Notes: generated from the letters alone by a model not told the origin. A stretch of 64,000 nucleotides of DNA from Jacaranda mimosifolia (GCA_018894105.1 CM032131.1:18333578-18397577), one strand, 5' to 3'. Shown: positions 24,222 through 36,559, numbered from the stretch's first letter. Translations and numbers: made by a program.

Positions 24222-26476
24222 CTAATTGGAGTTGTTCGTCGCTTCGATTCTGGTGGCCGCGGCAAGGGCAGGTACACCGGATGGGGCAAAAGTCAGCTGA
24301 GGCTCGGGCGGCGCCATTGCGACAGGGACAGCAGCGGTCACGGGCCGAGAGGGGCCAGCTGCAGCTTGTAGGAACAGCCGCTCGGTAGCCGAGAAGAAGG
24401 AGGCCACATCAACTTTTCCCTCCGATATGTCGTAAGCTAGGTCGCTGGCGAACTCGAACTCCCGGGCCACTGCCTTCAGCTTTTCATCAAGTTCAGCCCG
24501 CCTCTTTTCTTCGGGCGACAATTCGACTCCCGAATTTGCCTCCACGGCGGCTTCCCCAGCATCGGCACTCTCCTCGGCGTATGGACGCAGCTGCTCGTCA
24601 AGAGTGTAGCTCATTCTGGAGCGTTCCTCCGGCTGGAGAGCATGACCCAATAACTGCATTTGCTGAATCGCCTTTTCGAAGGCGTCCCACGCGTCATCCA
24701 GAGCCAGCGCAGCACTTGCATCCTGAAAAGCCGGGTTAACCATGAACTGCTGCACGACCTCCCAGCACACCTCTAGTAATATCCGGGCAAACTCAGCCTT
24801 GGCCTCAACCAGACGCTCGCTTCGGCCAGCAACTCGACCAGACTTATAAGCAACTTGCACGTCCAGTTGTAATTTTTCTAGCTTCGCGTCTATTTTGGTC
24901 CTCTCTATAACAGCAATGAGGACCTGTTCGTTTTTCTCCTCCATCTCCCGGGCATGCTGGCTAACTTGCTTCTCCAGCTCATCGAGTCGCAGTTGGGAAG
25001 ACTCCAGTTGAGCCTTCAAAGTTTCAGCATCACCGCCAGTATCCAACTGCTCTTGATCAGCAAGGGCCAGCTCGGAGCGGCAGTAGAAATTGTAGCCTAG
25101 TTGCCCGACCTGAGACATAAAGGTCACAACTGTCAAACCAACAAAAGTATAAATACGCAGAGACGCTGAAAATGAAATCTTACCATGATCGCGTTATATG
25201 CGAACTCACAAAGGGCAGCAGCCTGGCTCATGCCCATTATTTTCTTGTGGTCAGGCAAAAACTGACCAACCATCAGCACCTTCAAGGCGTCCACCCCGGT
25301 AGGCCCCGACGCAAGCATGCTTGAGGAGTCGCTTACGGAGAGGCTCCGATCTGTCCCGAATCGAGGAGACGGGAACTTTCGCAGGTTAAATAGTGCATCA
25401 GCTCCTCGATCTCCAAAAAGATCATTCCCCGTCGGCATCCCCGACCCCGTGCTCTTTCCTTTACCTTTCCCCGCTGCAATTTTCTTGGGTGGGGGACTAC
25501 TCCGTTTGCCCATCGGCTTTTTTCCTCGACCAGTAAGGACTCCGCTCGAGGCGGCTGCTGCTCGACCAGGCGAGAGGGTGGGAGCTACCTCCAATCAACG
25601 CAGCTCGTCGCCTATTGAGGACTCTCAGCGAGAAGCAGCTCTTTGTTTGCGCTGCTTGTTCTTTTCTGCTCGAGCCAGTGCCTTGGCTCTTGATCTGTTC
25701 ATGATCTCTGCTCGTTCTGCACACAGCGAATTTAACAGCAGTCAAAATCAAAAGAATTGCGCAAATCATCAAAGATAGGCAAATAATAAAGCACAAAGTA
25801 CACTCCATCTACCTATTTCATAATTAGCAAGAAAATCTATAGGGGCCGATGACAGCTCGGCCAACACTAATTGCCTCTCCTCGATCAAGACGGAGGCCTC
25901 GATGGGTCCAAACTTGATAAGATCATGCACGAATGTGTTCGGCCATGTCAGAGTCATGTGCCCGGGCATCTCGACATGCCCCCTCCACCAACCCCGAGGA
26001 ATATTAAAACCCCCATTCACTCGAACAAAGAAGTAGCATTTTTTCCACGCCTGACCATATGAAGTGGAGGGGGCTACCAGAAATCTCCGACAAGGTCGAG
26101 CAGTGAGGTAATAGAACCCTGATTCGTCGGTACTGCCAGAATTACGAGACATGGGAAGATGAAACAGGTTTGAAAAATTGTCGAAGCTGGCTAGTTGGTT
26201 GAACAGGCGCATTAAAACTATGAAGCTACAGAGAGTAGAAAAATAGTTGGGCAGAAGCTGGGTTATGCATACTTGAAGACCTCTAAGCAGACCTACTAGG
26301 CTGTCACTTAGAGGAAACCTAAGCCCACATTTAAAGGCTTCCTCGAACACATTTATGCAACCCGCAGGGGCGCGATGCATTCGACCAAGTGGTCCAGGGG
26401 CTAAAAGTTTGTATTCAGGGGGAATATGATAGAGCTCCCTGAGACGTCTCAAGTCCCCAGGGTTCATAGTCGACAC
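24222..26476 (-). pseudogene. Antisense three-exon gene (aORF) of the young gypsy
   Basis: Exon 1 is 26476-25813, exon 2 25716-25184 and exon 3 25109-24222. Both introns are GT-AG (25812-25717, 96 bp; 25183-25110, 74 bp) and phases agree across both joins, giving one frame of about 695 codons. Exon 1 has an IPPEYKLL start, a GLRFPL motif and WKKCYFFVRV. Exon 2 is basic then Pro/Ser/Lys-rich. Exon 3 is coiled-coil-like (Glu/Leu/Lys heptads) with an acidic Ala-rich tail. Two in-frame TGA codons (25625-25627 and 25595-25597) break exon 2. The frame is open upstream of 26476 to about 26750 without an ATG; an alternative ATG is at 26694 in another frame. Antisense ORFs of unknown function are known in Tat elements. 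Function unknown. Confidence 0.75.
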
Positions 26477-26859
26477 TATTTCGCTAAAATGACTGGGGGT
26501 AAATAGTCGACCTCGCGATGGGGGTACTTGGCTAGGCCCAACCTCCTCCCCACCGCGTTTGCTGTTCGAGCTGCTGGAACTAGAACCGTCACGCGGTGAC
26601 TCGTCAGACGCCGCAGAGAGGTGCCCACGCCTTTGGGATGGGGTAGCCTCACTATCCCCCCCTAACTGCCCTCAGAGCTATATAATCCCAACATGGTGTT
26701 TCAACAGAAAAGCAGACGATAAGAAGTAAAAACAGCGGAATACTTACTGGAAATGGAAGTTAGATGCATGAAACTGGGGGAATGCACCCAAGAGTTTTTC
26801 TACAGGCTCTTGAGCAGATTCTAAAGCAGTAAAAGTAAAATGGCCAGAATTACAGTGGA

Positions 26860-26867
26860 TATTTATA
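26860..26867 (-). promoter_or_regulatory. Candidate TATA box of the antisense gene
   Basis: On the minus strand CCTATAAATATC lies 384 bp upstream of the 26476 ATG and 166 bp upstream of the alternative 26694 ATG. A splice-donor-like gtaagt lies between, near 26745-26750, so a 5' UTR intron is possible. No other good TATA was seen in 26480-27094. Confidence 0.45.
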
Positions 26868-27078
26868 GGGGAAAGGGCGTGGTAAACCAAACGCCTGCCA
26901 TGATGACTGTAACCGCCACGCCGTCCTACGCGCGCCACGATGTAATCGCTTAATAAATGCACCAAACCCTGGTCGATGTTCAGAACCCTGGTCGATTTTC
27001 AAAAACCCCGATCGACTGTCAGTTGTGCCATTTTCGCTACTTCCCAATGCTTCTCGTCGGTACCTCGTTCAGCCTTGC

Positions 27079-27094
27079 GAAGTGGGGGCACTCA
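27079..27094 (+). other. Polypurine tract of the young gypsy
   Basis: The sequence gaagtgggggcactca directly precedes the 3' LTR and fits a plus-strand primer site. Confidence 0.7.
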
Positions 27095-27780
27095 TGATAT
27101 GGGATAGCCCAAACCTTTGGGCCCAATCCAGCAAGACCCAGCTGAGACCTAGGGCCTATACACTTCGTCGAGTTCACTCGACTGGATCCAGGGCCCTCGC
27201 GTCTCATTGACTTCACTCGATCGAATCTGTGCAAGCCCAGTCAGGCTCCCTCAGTCTGTGGAAATCTTCGACCTCAGTCGACCTGGTCACGGTCGAAGCT
27301 AGGGTCGAGACCCGTACAGTACTCCGCATTAATGGCGCATGCCGTTCCCCTCACCGTCTGACACAGCAGGCGCCGCTACAGTGTACTATCTTGTCCTTGA
27401 AACTTGGAAGGGCAGCTAGCTGGAAATATTCAAATAGGGGAAATGACTAAATACCCCAGGCCCAAGGTTAGTCGCCCGGGGAGATACCTAAGGGCTTTCC
27501 AGACATTTCCTAGGAAGAGAAGAATATATATACCCTCAACCTTACCCTTTAGAGGTACGCACTCATATACCCAGAAATCCCTTACCCCTCTGATCGATTA
27601 TTAAGGTCGAATCTTACTGACTTGATCGTCGGAGGGCTTAAGCCGAGGGCCACTTGGCTAGCCTAACGTTTATTGTGACTGCAGGATTCTTTTCTTACAA
27701 AACATGAACACAATCCATCCGGGTCAAGTTCTACCCTCGTTCTAGCCGGGATCTTAACCCAGCACAACGAACCCTCATCA
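27095..27780 (+). repeat. 3' LTR of the young gypsy
   Basis: This 686-bp LTR is homologous to 16996-17707. It lacks roughly 38-40 bp present in the 5' LTR and carries a 14-bp extra segment near 27598-27611. It ends CCTCATCA followed by target duplication TTATT. Confidence 0.92.
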
Positions 27781-28538
27781 TTATTAATATATATATATTA
27801 AAGTCCAAAATCCAACAATCTCCCACTTGGACTACATATATATATATATACATCGCCTTATAATTGTATGCCATAATATAACTTTATGAGCTCAAAAATT
27901 TTGCTACCATAACCAAAATTATCTTTAAATAATCTCGTCCATCAATTATGTCAACATAGAACAAAGGTGATTTTCTCTACATATATCATAACTAAATCCA
28001 TCGCTAATCACGTATATCAACATAACCAAATGACACAGATCTAGTATGGATGTGTAGCATGGAAATTACATATAATGTGATCTAAATATGCCTATTTCCA
28101 ACTGGTCCACTTTAAACTTTAGTGAGATCAAACCATACCTAAATCAAAGTGTGGATGAATTGAAAGAAACTTTATTTCTATAGAAAATAACCTCAAAATA
28201 TCACAAACTGAAATAACTGAAAATTGTCTATACAGAAAAGTATTTAGAATTACAAACTCCCACTAAAACTGAATGTCCTCAAATGACATGACACCTATAT
28301 GAGCAGTGTGCTTATGAAAGACCTTGGGTGGTAGTCCCTTAGTAAGCGGATCCGCAACCATGGAGTTTGTGCTAATACACTCTATAGATAATTGATCACT
28401 CTGAACTCTTTCTTTAACAACTAGAAACTTAATGTCTATATGCTTTGACTTTGTCGTGCTCCTATTGATGTTGGAATATAAGATTGCTGACTTATTGTCA
28501 CAAAATAACTTAAGTGGCCTTTTAATTGTGTCTACAAT

Positions 28539-29800
28539 TCATAGCCTAGTGACAAAATTCCGTAGCCATATTCCATGATTAGATGTCTCATAACATGCTA
28601 TAAACTCAGCTACCATGGTAGAAGGAGCTACAAGTGTCTGCTTAGCACTTTTCCAAGAAATAGCTCCTCCATCAAGCAGATAGATATACCCTAACGTAGA
28701 TTTCATACTATCTTGGCATTTGGCAAAGTTAGAGTCTGAATACCCAATGATCTCTAATTTATCCAACCTTCTGTATGTGAACATGTAATGTTTTGTTCTT
28801 TGTATATACCGAATGACTTGTTTGACTGCTTTCCAATGATCTATTCCTGGATTACTCAAATATATGCCTAACATCCTAACAGTGTACGCAATATTCGGAC
28901 ACGTACAAACCTGAGCATACATTAGACTCCATACTGCTGATGCATAAAGAATCTTTTACATTTCCTTTTCCTCAAAAGTATTCTTGGGGCATTGATTGAG
29001 ACTGAATTTGTCTCCTTTAGCTGTAGGGGTATCACCTGGTTTACAATCATACATGCCATATCTCTTGAGAACCTTTTCAATATAGGCCTTTTGTGATAAT
29101 CCAAGAATACCTCAAGATTGATCTCTATGTATCTGAATCCTTAATGCAAAAGTTGCATCACCAAGATCTTTCATCTCAAAATTCCTTGCTAAAGATATCT
29201 TGGTTTCGTGCAACAAGCATATATCATTGTTGGCAAGCAGTATGTCATCAACATATAAAACTAGAAAAATATGCTTACTTCAACTGAACTTATGGTATAT
29301 ACAATCATCAGTCAGATTCATCTAAAAAACCAAACGAGACAATTACTTGGTGAAATTTGTAATACCATTGATGAGATACTTGTTTGAGCCTATATATGGA
29401 TTTCTTTAATTTGCAAACCATTGACTTTGCATCACCCGATACATAGTTTTCTGGTTGTACCATGTAAATTATCTCATCAATCTCACCATTGAGAAATGCA
29501 GTCTTACCATCCATCTAATGTAGCTCAAGATCAAAATATGCAACCTTATAATCTTGAAAGAGTCTTTCGGTGAAACCAGAGAGAAAGTCTCTTTATAATC
29601 GATGCCTTCTTTCTGTGTGAAGCCCTTAGCAACAAGACGTGCCTTGTACCTTTCCACATTACCCTTCGAATCCCTCTTGGTTTTAAAAGTTCATTTGCAA
29701 CCAATGGGCTTCGCACCCTCAGGCAATAGGACCAGATCCCACACAACATTGTCCTTCATGGACTTAATCTCTTCAGTCATGGCATCAATCCATTTTTGAG
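28539..29800 (-). pseudogene. RT and RNase H of the level-2 copia
   Basis: Minus-strand motifs: KARLVAKGFTQKEGIDY, TAFLNGEIDEIIYM, CKLKKSIYRLKQ, YVDD (near 29235), FEMKDLGDA, then RNase H with YSDSNFAKCQDS, GGAISWKSAKQT and APSTMVAEFIA, ending at a stop at 28539. Frameshifts near 29500, 29300 and 28925 and scattered stops make it inactive. Confidence 0.85.
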
Positions 29801-30444
29801 AGTTAGAACTTTCCATGGCTTGATAGAAGTTGATTGGATCATCTTCCATCACTCCAATGTCAACATCATGCTCTTAGAGAAATACAATATAATCATCCAA
29901 AATTGCACTTCTCTTTTCTCTAGTGGATTTTTTTAATGGCATTGGTTCTTGAGGTTGTAGAGTTTGTTCTTTTGGAATAACTTCTTGAACCTAAATGGGA
30001 GGTTCAATGACATTGTCTTGATTTGGAGTTACTTCTTGAACAATGTCAGGTATAGAAAACTGTTCCTGATCATTGTTAATAGCAGCTGGAGGAATTTTAA
30101 CATATTCCTCTTCAAAGACAAAGTCTCTAACTTTTTCTCCCCTTGCAAACTCGACATCCTCAAAGAACTGGGCATTACTTATCTCAAAAATAGACTTAGT
30201 TGTGGGATAAAAATTTTTTGTAACCCCCAGATTTTCAAAGTATCCAATGAAATAGCAACTGATAGTTCTAGAATCCAGTTTCTTTTTGTTTAACCTATAA
30301 GGCCTTGCCTCAACTAGACATCCCCAAATATGTAAATACTTTAAACTAGGCTTCTTGCCTGTCTAAAGCTCATAAGGGGTCTATTCAGTTGTATGTCTTC
30401 TTGCCATTTGAGATGGATGCTAAGCGAGCACTCTCTATCTTCTC
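29801..30444 (-). pseudogene. Integrase C-terminal remnant of the level-2 copia
   Basis: The minus-strand text contains SLKYLHIWGCLVEARPY, KKKLDS...CYFIGY and acidic linker segments typical of the region between copia integrase and RT. The integrase catalytic core is absent. Stops are frequent. Confidence 0.7.
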
Positions 30445-31095
30445 TTACTTTAATATTTCCTCTTCCTGAACACAGTGTGAGATGAGCTCATTAAGGGAAC
30501 ATGAGTCTTTTTGATAGTTATAGCTCACCTTGAACTGTCTAAACTGTGTTGGAAGGGATATTAGAGCCAAATGCACTAACAAATTTTCAAACAAATCTAA
30601 CTTGAGTGCCTTTAATTTTGAAGCAAGATGAGACATTTTCATAATGTATTCCCTTATGTTTCCTTTACCCGTGTACCTTATTGAGATGAGCCTTGCTAAG
30701 ATTGTACTAGTTTCAACCTTTTCATTCTTAGCAAACCTCTTCTCAAGAGCCTCAAGAAAAGCTTTAGCTGTATCCACCTTATCAAACATAGTACCCCTAA
30801 AAGCTTTTAGAATGACATGCTTGATGACCATGAGATTTATGCGATTAGACTTTTCCCACTTCTCCATCTCCCTCTTTTCATCTGAGGTACTCATATTAGT
30901 GAGATCAACGGGTTTAGCAACCCTTAATGCAAGGTCTAGGTCCATGACTCCCAAAGTAATTAAGATACTTTCTTGCCATGCTTTAAAATTTGTGCCATTC
31001 AGCATAGGAATAGAATTGATGCTAGCGGTGAAATTAGCAGCAGATGTAGAAACTGAATAGAGAACAAAACAAACCAAGCTAACAAACTCACACAA
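30445..31095 (-). pseudogene. gag fragment of the level-2 copia
   Basis: The 216-codon frame has the copia gag (UBN2-type) pattern: PMLNGTNFKAWQESI, IKHVILKAFRGTM, AKAFLEALEKRF, YTGKGNIREYIMKM and an ISHCVQEEEILK end. The first roughly 15 residues are hydrophobic and may be read-through of leader sequence. It lacks the zinc knuckle because sequence downstream is deleted. Confidence 0.8.
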
Positions 31096-32310
31096 GTACT
31101 AAAGCAGAAAACCAAAATGGAATAATAAATTCAAATAAAGGTAAACCTCATCTCAAGATATCGGACACTCCATTAATATTTCATCTTTGGATAAAACAAT
31201 AACTTGTAAGTGATATCTTAGTGTAGTAATCAAACACTGATAATAAAGTAATATGCCAAACAATAAATCTTCCTTTGGGCCGATTTATTGCTCACATGTA
31301 AAACCAAATATTATCACGCATTTATTACCACAGGTGTACATGCAATTCTACTAAATATAAACCTTCCTTTGGGCTAATCAATATTTATATAAGTTACATG
31401 CACATAACCGTTTATATTTCAACATAAATCAATTTCCACAAGAGATGTCACTTTTGTGACATATTGCTTCAATCAATTTATATCAAAAAATATATAAATA
31501 TACCAATATTTGAATTAAAATTCACAAAATAATTTTATTATCATTTTATAAATAAATTTGCTAATACTGCCTCCATAATCTTCTTTAGCGATAATGAATG
31601 AGATGAGGTTAGCATAGGATCGGAATTGACGTTTCCTCCAAATTCCAACAAGTAAAATAATCCAAACGCTGCAAAGAAAAACTTCCTAAATAATTGGAAA
31701 CTTTTCATATACATTCTTCAAGAGGATGAGACAAATAGAACCCAGGCTCATAATTATATAAATTCCCCACTCAATTTTATTCATCAGATCACCTCAAATT
31801 CCAGAAATAGATGGAATTTGCCTATGCCTAGTTAATTATTGTCATAAATTTCAATAGAAATTACATTAAAGATAAAATATCAAAGAATGTAGTGCTTTAT
31901 AGAAAAACCCCAATGTCAAAATTTCTGAAATTACCATGGCAGAACATGAATTTAACATATAGAAATTCCAACAACTCTAATTAGCGTGGCGGAACATGAA
32001 TTGAGCATGCAGTAATTTAGCATAGCAAAATGTGAATTTAGCATGGCAAAACGTGAATTCCAACTTAATTTGGATACAATATAGTAGATGCTCTTTTATC
32101 AAACATAACCCCAAAATTCAAGGATCCGACTTGTTTAACCATGCACTATGTGAGACCTAATACACAACCATTATTTTCATTTTGTTTGTCAAATTCTAGT
32201 TTCATGACAATATACCGTCAACCATAGATTCTAGAACTAAATCAATAAAACTTTATAAATTCAAACAGATATAACCCAAAACCATAGATTTTTCAATGAT
32301 TCAACATGAG
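31096..32310 (-). other. Leader of the level-2 copia
   Basis: This 1.2 kb non-coding region lies between PBS and gag. It contains short repeats: ccttcctttgggc-like words near 31270 and 31365, and gtggcggaacatgaatt-like units near 31940, 31985, 32018 and 32045. Confidence 0.6.
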
Positions 32311-32324
32311 TGGCTCCAATACCA
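32311..32324 (-). other. tRNA-iMet-type PBS of the level-2 copia
   Basis: On the minus strand TGGTATTGGAGC starts 2 nt after the LTR and matches the usual plant copia PBS (initiator Met tRNA) except at two adjacent bases. Confidence 0.75.
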
Positions 32325-32326
32325 AT

Positions 32327-32443
32327 TGTTAGAGCTAAATCACATCTGTAAAACCCATCACATAAAACCCTAGACCATCATGTTAAATACCGATGAAATC
32401 TTTTAAGTCTTGCAGTTATTGATCTTCCAAATTAATGTGTATG
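32327..32443 (-). repeat. Truncated 5' LTR of the level-2 copia
   Basis: It starts TGTTAGAGCTAAA and matches the left LTR up to ttaatgtgtatg, then switches abruptly to old gypsy RNase H sequence. About 350 bp of LTR and the second target duplication are gone. Confidence 0.8.
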
Positions 32444-34100
32444 CTATAATACCAGTTTCATTCCTGCATCATGTCCTCATATTCAGCTTTGTTGTTTGTG
32501 GATTGAAAATTCACTTTGGGAGTGACATTGAGCTCTACAATACTAGAAGGATGGAGAGAAATCTTAATCCACCTCCCAATGCTGTTGAAGAGCCATTGAT
32601 ATGTAGTGTCCATGCGATTGTAGGGAGATCAATTTTATTAGGGGTTGATTCGGTCCACTGAAAAGTCTAGCAAAACTTGATCTTTAATTATTGTGTGTGG
32701 CTAGTACATGATGTTGAGTTTTTCCTAGTTTGATTGCCCATATTGTCTACTAATTGGAGGTATCCAACTGGATAGGACCTGCTCTAATGGTTGGTAAGTT
32801 AAAACAATTATGGAATAGGATTAAAGTAACGTCTTAACCTTCTTGCAGTCGCGACTAACATGAGAGCAAACTTCTCGGTCTTTAGATAATTTTTCTCTTA
32901 TTCTTGCAGGATTTTGCTGAGGTAATAAGCTGGGCAATGAGATATGACATCAATGGAGATTATGGCCAAACTTACTATGTTGATTGGGATGGCTAGATAA
33001 ATGTACGAGGCCTTTTCCGAGGTCGGTTTGGCGGGAAACAAGGGTTTACTAATACTATTTCAACTCGAATAATGCCCAATTGTATTCTTCTATCCACTGA
33101 AATTTTTTCATTTTTTGTGAAATTTTGAAGAACTGAAGGCTTTGGTTAACCATTCCTGCAACGAACCTATTTAGGGCCTCAATTCTACCAACCAGTTGCT
33201 GGACTTTTTTCATTGACTTTGATGGAGCAATGGCTTGATTACCTATATCTTTTGGAGATTGACCTTGATTCTCTCTACTGACCATGTGCCCGAGAAATAT
33301 TCTGCCTCGAACTCCAAATGTGCATTTCCAAGGGGTTGAGATTCATTCTAAACTTTCTTAGAATGGAAAAGTTGTGATCGAGGTTTTTAAGGTGGTTATT
33401 CTCCTAAATAGTTTCAACAACCATATCATCAACGTAAATCTCCATTATTTTGCCGATCTCTCCCTTGAACATATGGTCCACTAATCTTTGATAAGTGGCC
33501 CCAACATTTTTTAATTCAAAAGGCATGACCACAAACATTAAAACCTTTTCTCGACTACAAAAGTTGTCTTGTCCATGTATTCAAGAATGATAAATATTTA
33601 ATAATTTAATTGAAATGCACATATCATACAAAAAAGTACATATTCTACTGTCGAATCAACGAGCATGTCAATATGAGATAGCGGGTAAATATCTTTAAGG
33701 CATGTTTTATTGAGACAAGTAAAATCATTACACATGCACTATTTGCCCTTATTCTAGGGCACCACTACGATATTAAAAATCCATTTTGAAAATTGAATTT
33801 CTACAACAAATCATTAACTAAGAAGTTTGTTGATCTCTTCCTCGATAATCTTAGTGCGCTCCTCCCAGAAGCTAGACTTTTTCTAGTTCACTAGTTTTTT
33901 TGTGGTATTGACATTTAGCCATGACTATCACATTAGGGTTGATGTCTTATAGATTTAAGGCAGTCCATGCAAAAACATCTTTATTATAATCATGCATTCA
34001 GTTTTGGGTTCTAATTGACTTCCAATCTTGGTTGTCTTATTAGGATTGCCTGGTTCGTGCTCTCCAATTTGTAATCTTCTACTAACTTTAGTAGTGTGTC
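32444..34100 (-). pseudogene. RT and RNase H of the old gypsy
   Basis: Minus-strand words in order: a DxTxLNKTCLKD-like entry, DIYPLSHIDMLVDST, MPFELKNVGATYQRLVDHMF, YVDD (about 33430), KKVQQLVGRIEALNRF (33285-33055), EKFALMLVATARRLRRYF, then WTLHINGSSTALGGG and STNNKAEYED at 32600-32460. Many stops occur. The sequence ends at the copia junction. Confidence 0.75.
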
Positions 34101-34390
34101 CTTAATCTTTCGCTTCTTGGAACCACATCGTCTCAAGGTCGGGGATTAGGAGATTAATCTTTTGCTCAGGTTCTAGTGCTGCGCTTTCCATAATCTTGGT
34201 GGCAACAGAGATTGTGTAACACCTTCATGTTTTACTAACATTGCAGAGTATCTCATATGTGCCTACTAGGGTCAAAAATATGATCTTCGTGTGGTAGGTT
34301 AATATAATAGCTTGAAAATTATTTAGTGCTAGTCCACCAAAGATGGTATTGTAGGCGAATGGAGTATCGACCATATAAGATATTTAAACA

Positions 34391-34669
34391 TCAAAGTGTG
34401 CCTCTTTGGAGCTGTGCCGAGTGAGGTTGCAAGTTGTATAGAACCCAAGCCCATCTTTTTAAACCTTTAAATATGAGTAAAAGTGTTCGAGCCAATTTAA
34501 AATAAAGCTTTCTCAAATTCATCTTGGCCAATATCGAGAAGAAGATTACATTAGCTGAGCTATCTTTGTCGACAAGAATCTGGCCACAAACATAGTTTGT
34601 AATCTCGAGCATGATAATGATAGGACAATCTAGTGTGTTATCAATGTCAATCATGGCAATGTGGCTCAA
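34391..34669 (-). pseudogene. Protease segment of the old gypsy
   Basis: The 92-codon minus-strand frame contains ITNYVCGQILVDKDSSANVIFF, equivalent to the LVDNGSS active site of the younger element but with Lys-Asp in place of Asn-Gly, so it would be inactive. Confidence 0.65.
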
Positions 34670-34890
34670 ATCATCATATCCAAATGGGATTGCCTAAGTG
34701 CTACTGGAGACATGAAAAACTAGCTTGCTGGGCTTATGTTTGAATCCTTGCAAGGTTTGCTTGACCTTCTTTCTTGATGGCTTCAATTACGTCCTGAAGT
34801 ATCAATTACTCCACTAAGCGCCAAATTCTCTTTCTCAAGTTGGGGCTTATTATCTCCACTGGTGATGAGGTGTTCTAGACCTTTCTTTTC

Positions 34891-35810
34891 TCAAAGGTCT
34901 GGTATCAATATGCTCAGCTTGCTTGTACTTTTGGTCGGTAGTAAACTTTTTAGAAATCTTTGTTGGATAAGCCACTCGATTTCATCATGTAGCTGGAAGC
35001 AGTCCTCAATATATGTCCCTTTTACTTGTGAAATACACAAAACTTGCTCGACATCTTCATATATATTTAGGACTTTTCTTAGTTTTTTGAGGATACCATC
35101 ATAGTGGATGGTCATGAGAACCTCTTTCTTTGTGGTGTTGAGTGGTGTGTAATGGGGGAAATATTTGATTGAATATCAGTTTCTATGACTTTAGGGTTTA
35201 TCTTCTTTCTCTTCCTCCCTTTATCTTCCCTTCTTATCATGGCTGAGCGCTTCATTCTTTATCTTATTCTTGTCGTCTTGCACCATATATCTGTTAGGAA
35301 GGTTGAGAAGGGCCTTAATGGTGTGAGGTCATTCCCTGACAAGGGCATTAGTGCAATCTTTGTGCTGTAAACCCATAAAAAATACAACAGTGAAAAAATT
35401 GACCCAGGGATTGTCGATCTTCAAGATCTCATTGTTAAACCTTTTGAAGAAGTCTCTTCATGATTCACCATCATTTTACTTGATCGAGTGCAAATGAGAA
35501 TAGAGGAGCTTACTTTTCCTTTTGCTGGTAAATTAATGCAGAAATTTGTTGTAAAAAGTGATCATAAAATTCAACAAAACCTAGTTTGAGTTTGAAGAAC
35601 CAATCTAGAGCTATTTTTTGAAAAGCAATGACCATTAACTTTTTGCTTTTATATGGTCGTTGTGACAATGCTGCTGCATAATGTGCTCAAACTAGAGAAG
35701 ATAGTCATTTGGATCAGTGGAACCTTCATATCTTGAAAAATTTGGGGGATTTTGGAGTTAGTGGCAACATGCTCCTTGAGAATTTTCTAAGCAAAAGGTG
35801 ACTCTCTTTC
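34891..35810 (-). pseudogene. gag and linker of the old gypsy
   Basis: Minus-strand 35810-35300 shows DPNDYLLQFEHIMQQH, ASKRKSK-like and WVNFFTVVFFMGLQHKDCTNALVRE, collinear with the younger gag. 35115-34891 holds the GTYIEDCFQLHDEIEWLIQ linker near the zinc knuckle. Stops are frequent. Confidence 0.7.
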
Positions 35811-36559
35811 TCGGCATTGGTGTTGGCCATAGTCACTACCATGAGAAACCTAGTCAAAGTATTAATGGGAAGGATCTTATAAGTTTTTGTTCAATTATGG
35901 TCTTAGTAGGACATTTCCTAACATTCATTTCTATCAACTAAGTTGGGCTCTAGGGTGTTCGATCATTTCGCGCATTAGGGTGCATTAGGTCACAAGATCT
36001 CTTCTACTGACTTCGCGACCATTCTCTTTGTTGCATAGTTTTTCTTATGTTTGTCATGGAGTAAACTATAAGATTGGTGCGTGAAAGAATCAACCTTACC
36101 TTTATCTTATCTATTCAGCCTTTCCTGAAGCCGTGAAGTTCTATACATAGTGCTCATTGCTGGAGCAAGTTGTATTATATTTATGTAGTATGGCCAACAT
36201 CTGGTCACTAATAATTGATTTTAGTAAGGAAATAGCGATGGTGTCCACTTGTTGTTGTTGAGTACTTGACCCTGGTACATCAGGTAGTTGAGATGGTGGA
36301 GGGAATGGTGGTGGATTTTGCTAGTGGTTAAGTGGATTTTACTCATGTTGCCTCTTGGATTATGCGTGCCTAGCATACAATATTTTCAATTTCAAGTTTA
36401 GTTGTTACTATGGATACCACCAGCTAATAGAGCACTTCCTGGTAAGGGCGTGTTTAATGAGGAACTTGGTGGTCTTTAAGGTTGAGAGACTACATTTTGC
36501 TAAGTAGTTCGAACTTGCAATAGAAAGGAGAACATAAGGTTTGTTGAGGTGGTTCTCGA

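Larger units (their letters stand above)
16996..27780 (+). mobile_element. Younger Tat-type Ty3/gypsy element (nested level 3)
   Basis: It is bounded by TGATATGGG (16996) and CCTCATCA (27780) with an exact TTATT target duplication (16991-16995 and 27781-27785). The order is 5' LTR, PBS, gag, CCHC, protease, RT, RNase H, integrase, an 8 x 66-bp tandem array, an antisense spliced gene, PPT and 3' LTR. Tandem arrays and extra ORFs between pol and the 3' LTR are known in the Tat lineage. It is dead: multiple stops and frameshifts, plus catalytic substitutions in integrase. Confidence 0.92.
16562..32443 (-). mobile_element. Ty1/copia element (nested level 2), internally deleted
   Basis: The minus-strand element has its 3' LTR at the left (16562-16995 continuing at 27786-27817), RT/RNase H (29800-28539), an integrase tail, gag (31095-30445), a 1.2 kb leader, a tRNA-iMet-like PBS (32324-32311), and a truncated 5' LTR (32327-32443). 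LTR ends TGTTAG and CCAACA flank the left copy, and the polypurine signal (read as ctcccacttg on the plus strand at 27820-27829) abuts it. CCHC, protease and the integrase core are missing between gag and the integrase tail. The young gypsy interrupts its 3' LTR. Confidence 0.85.
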
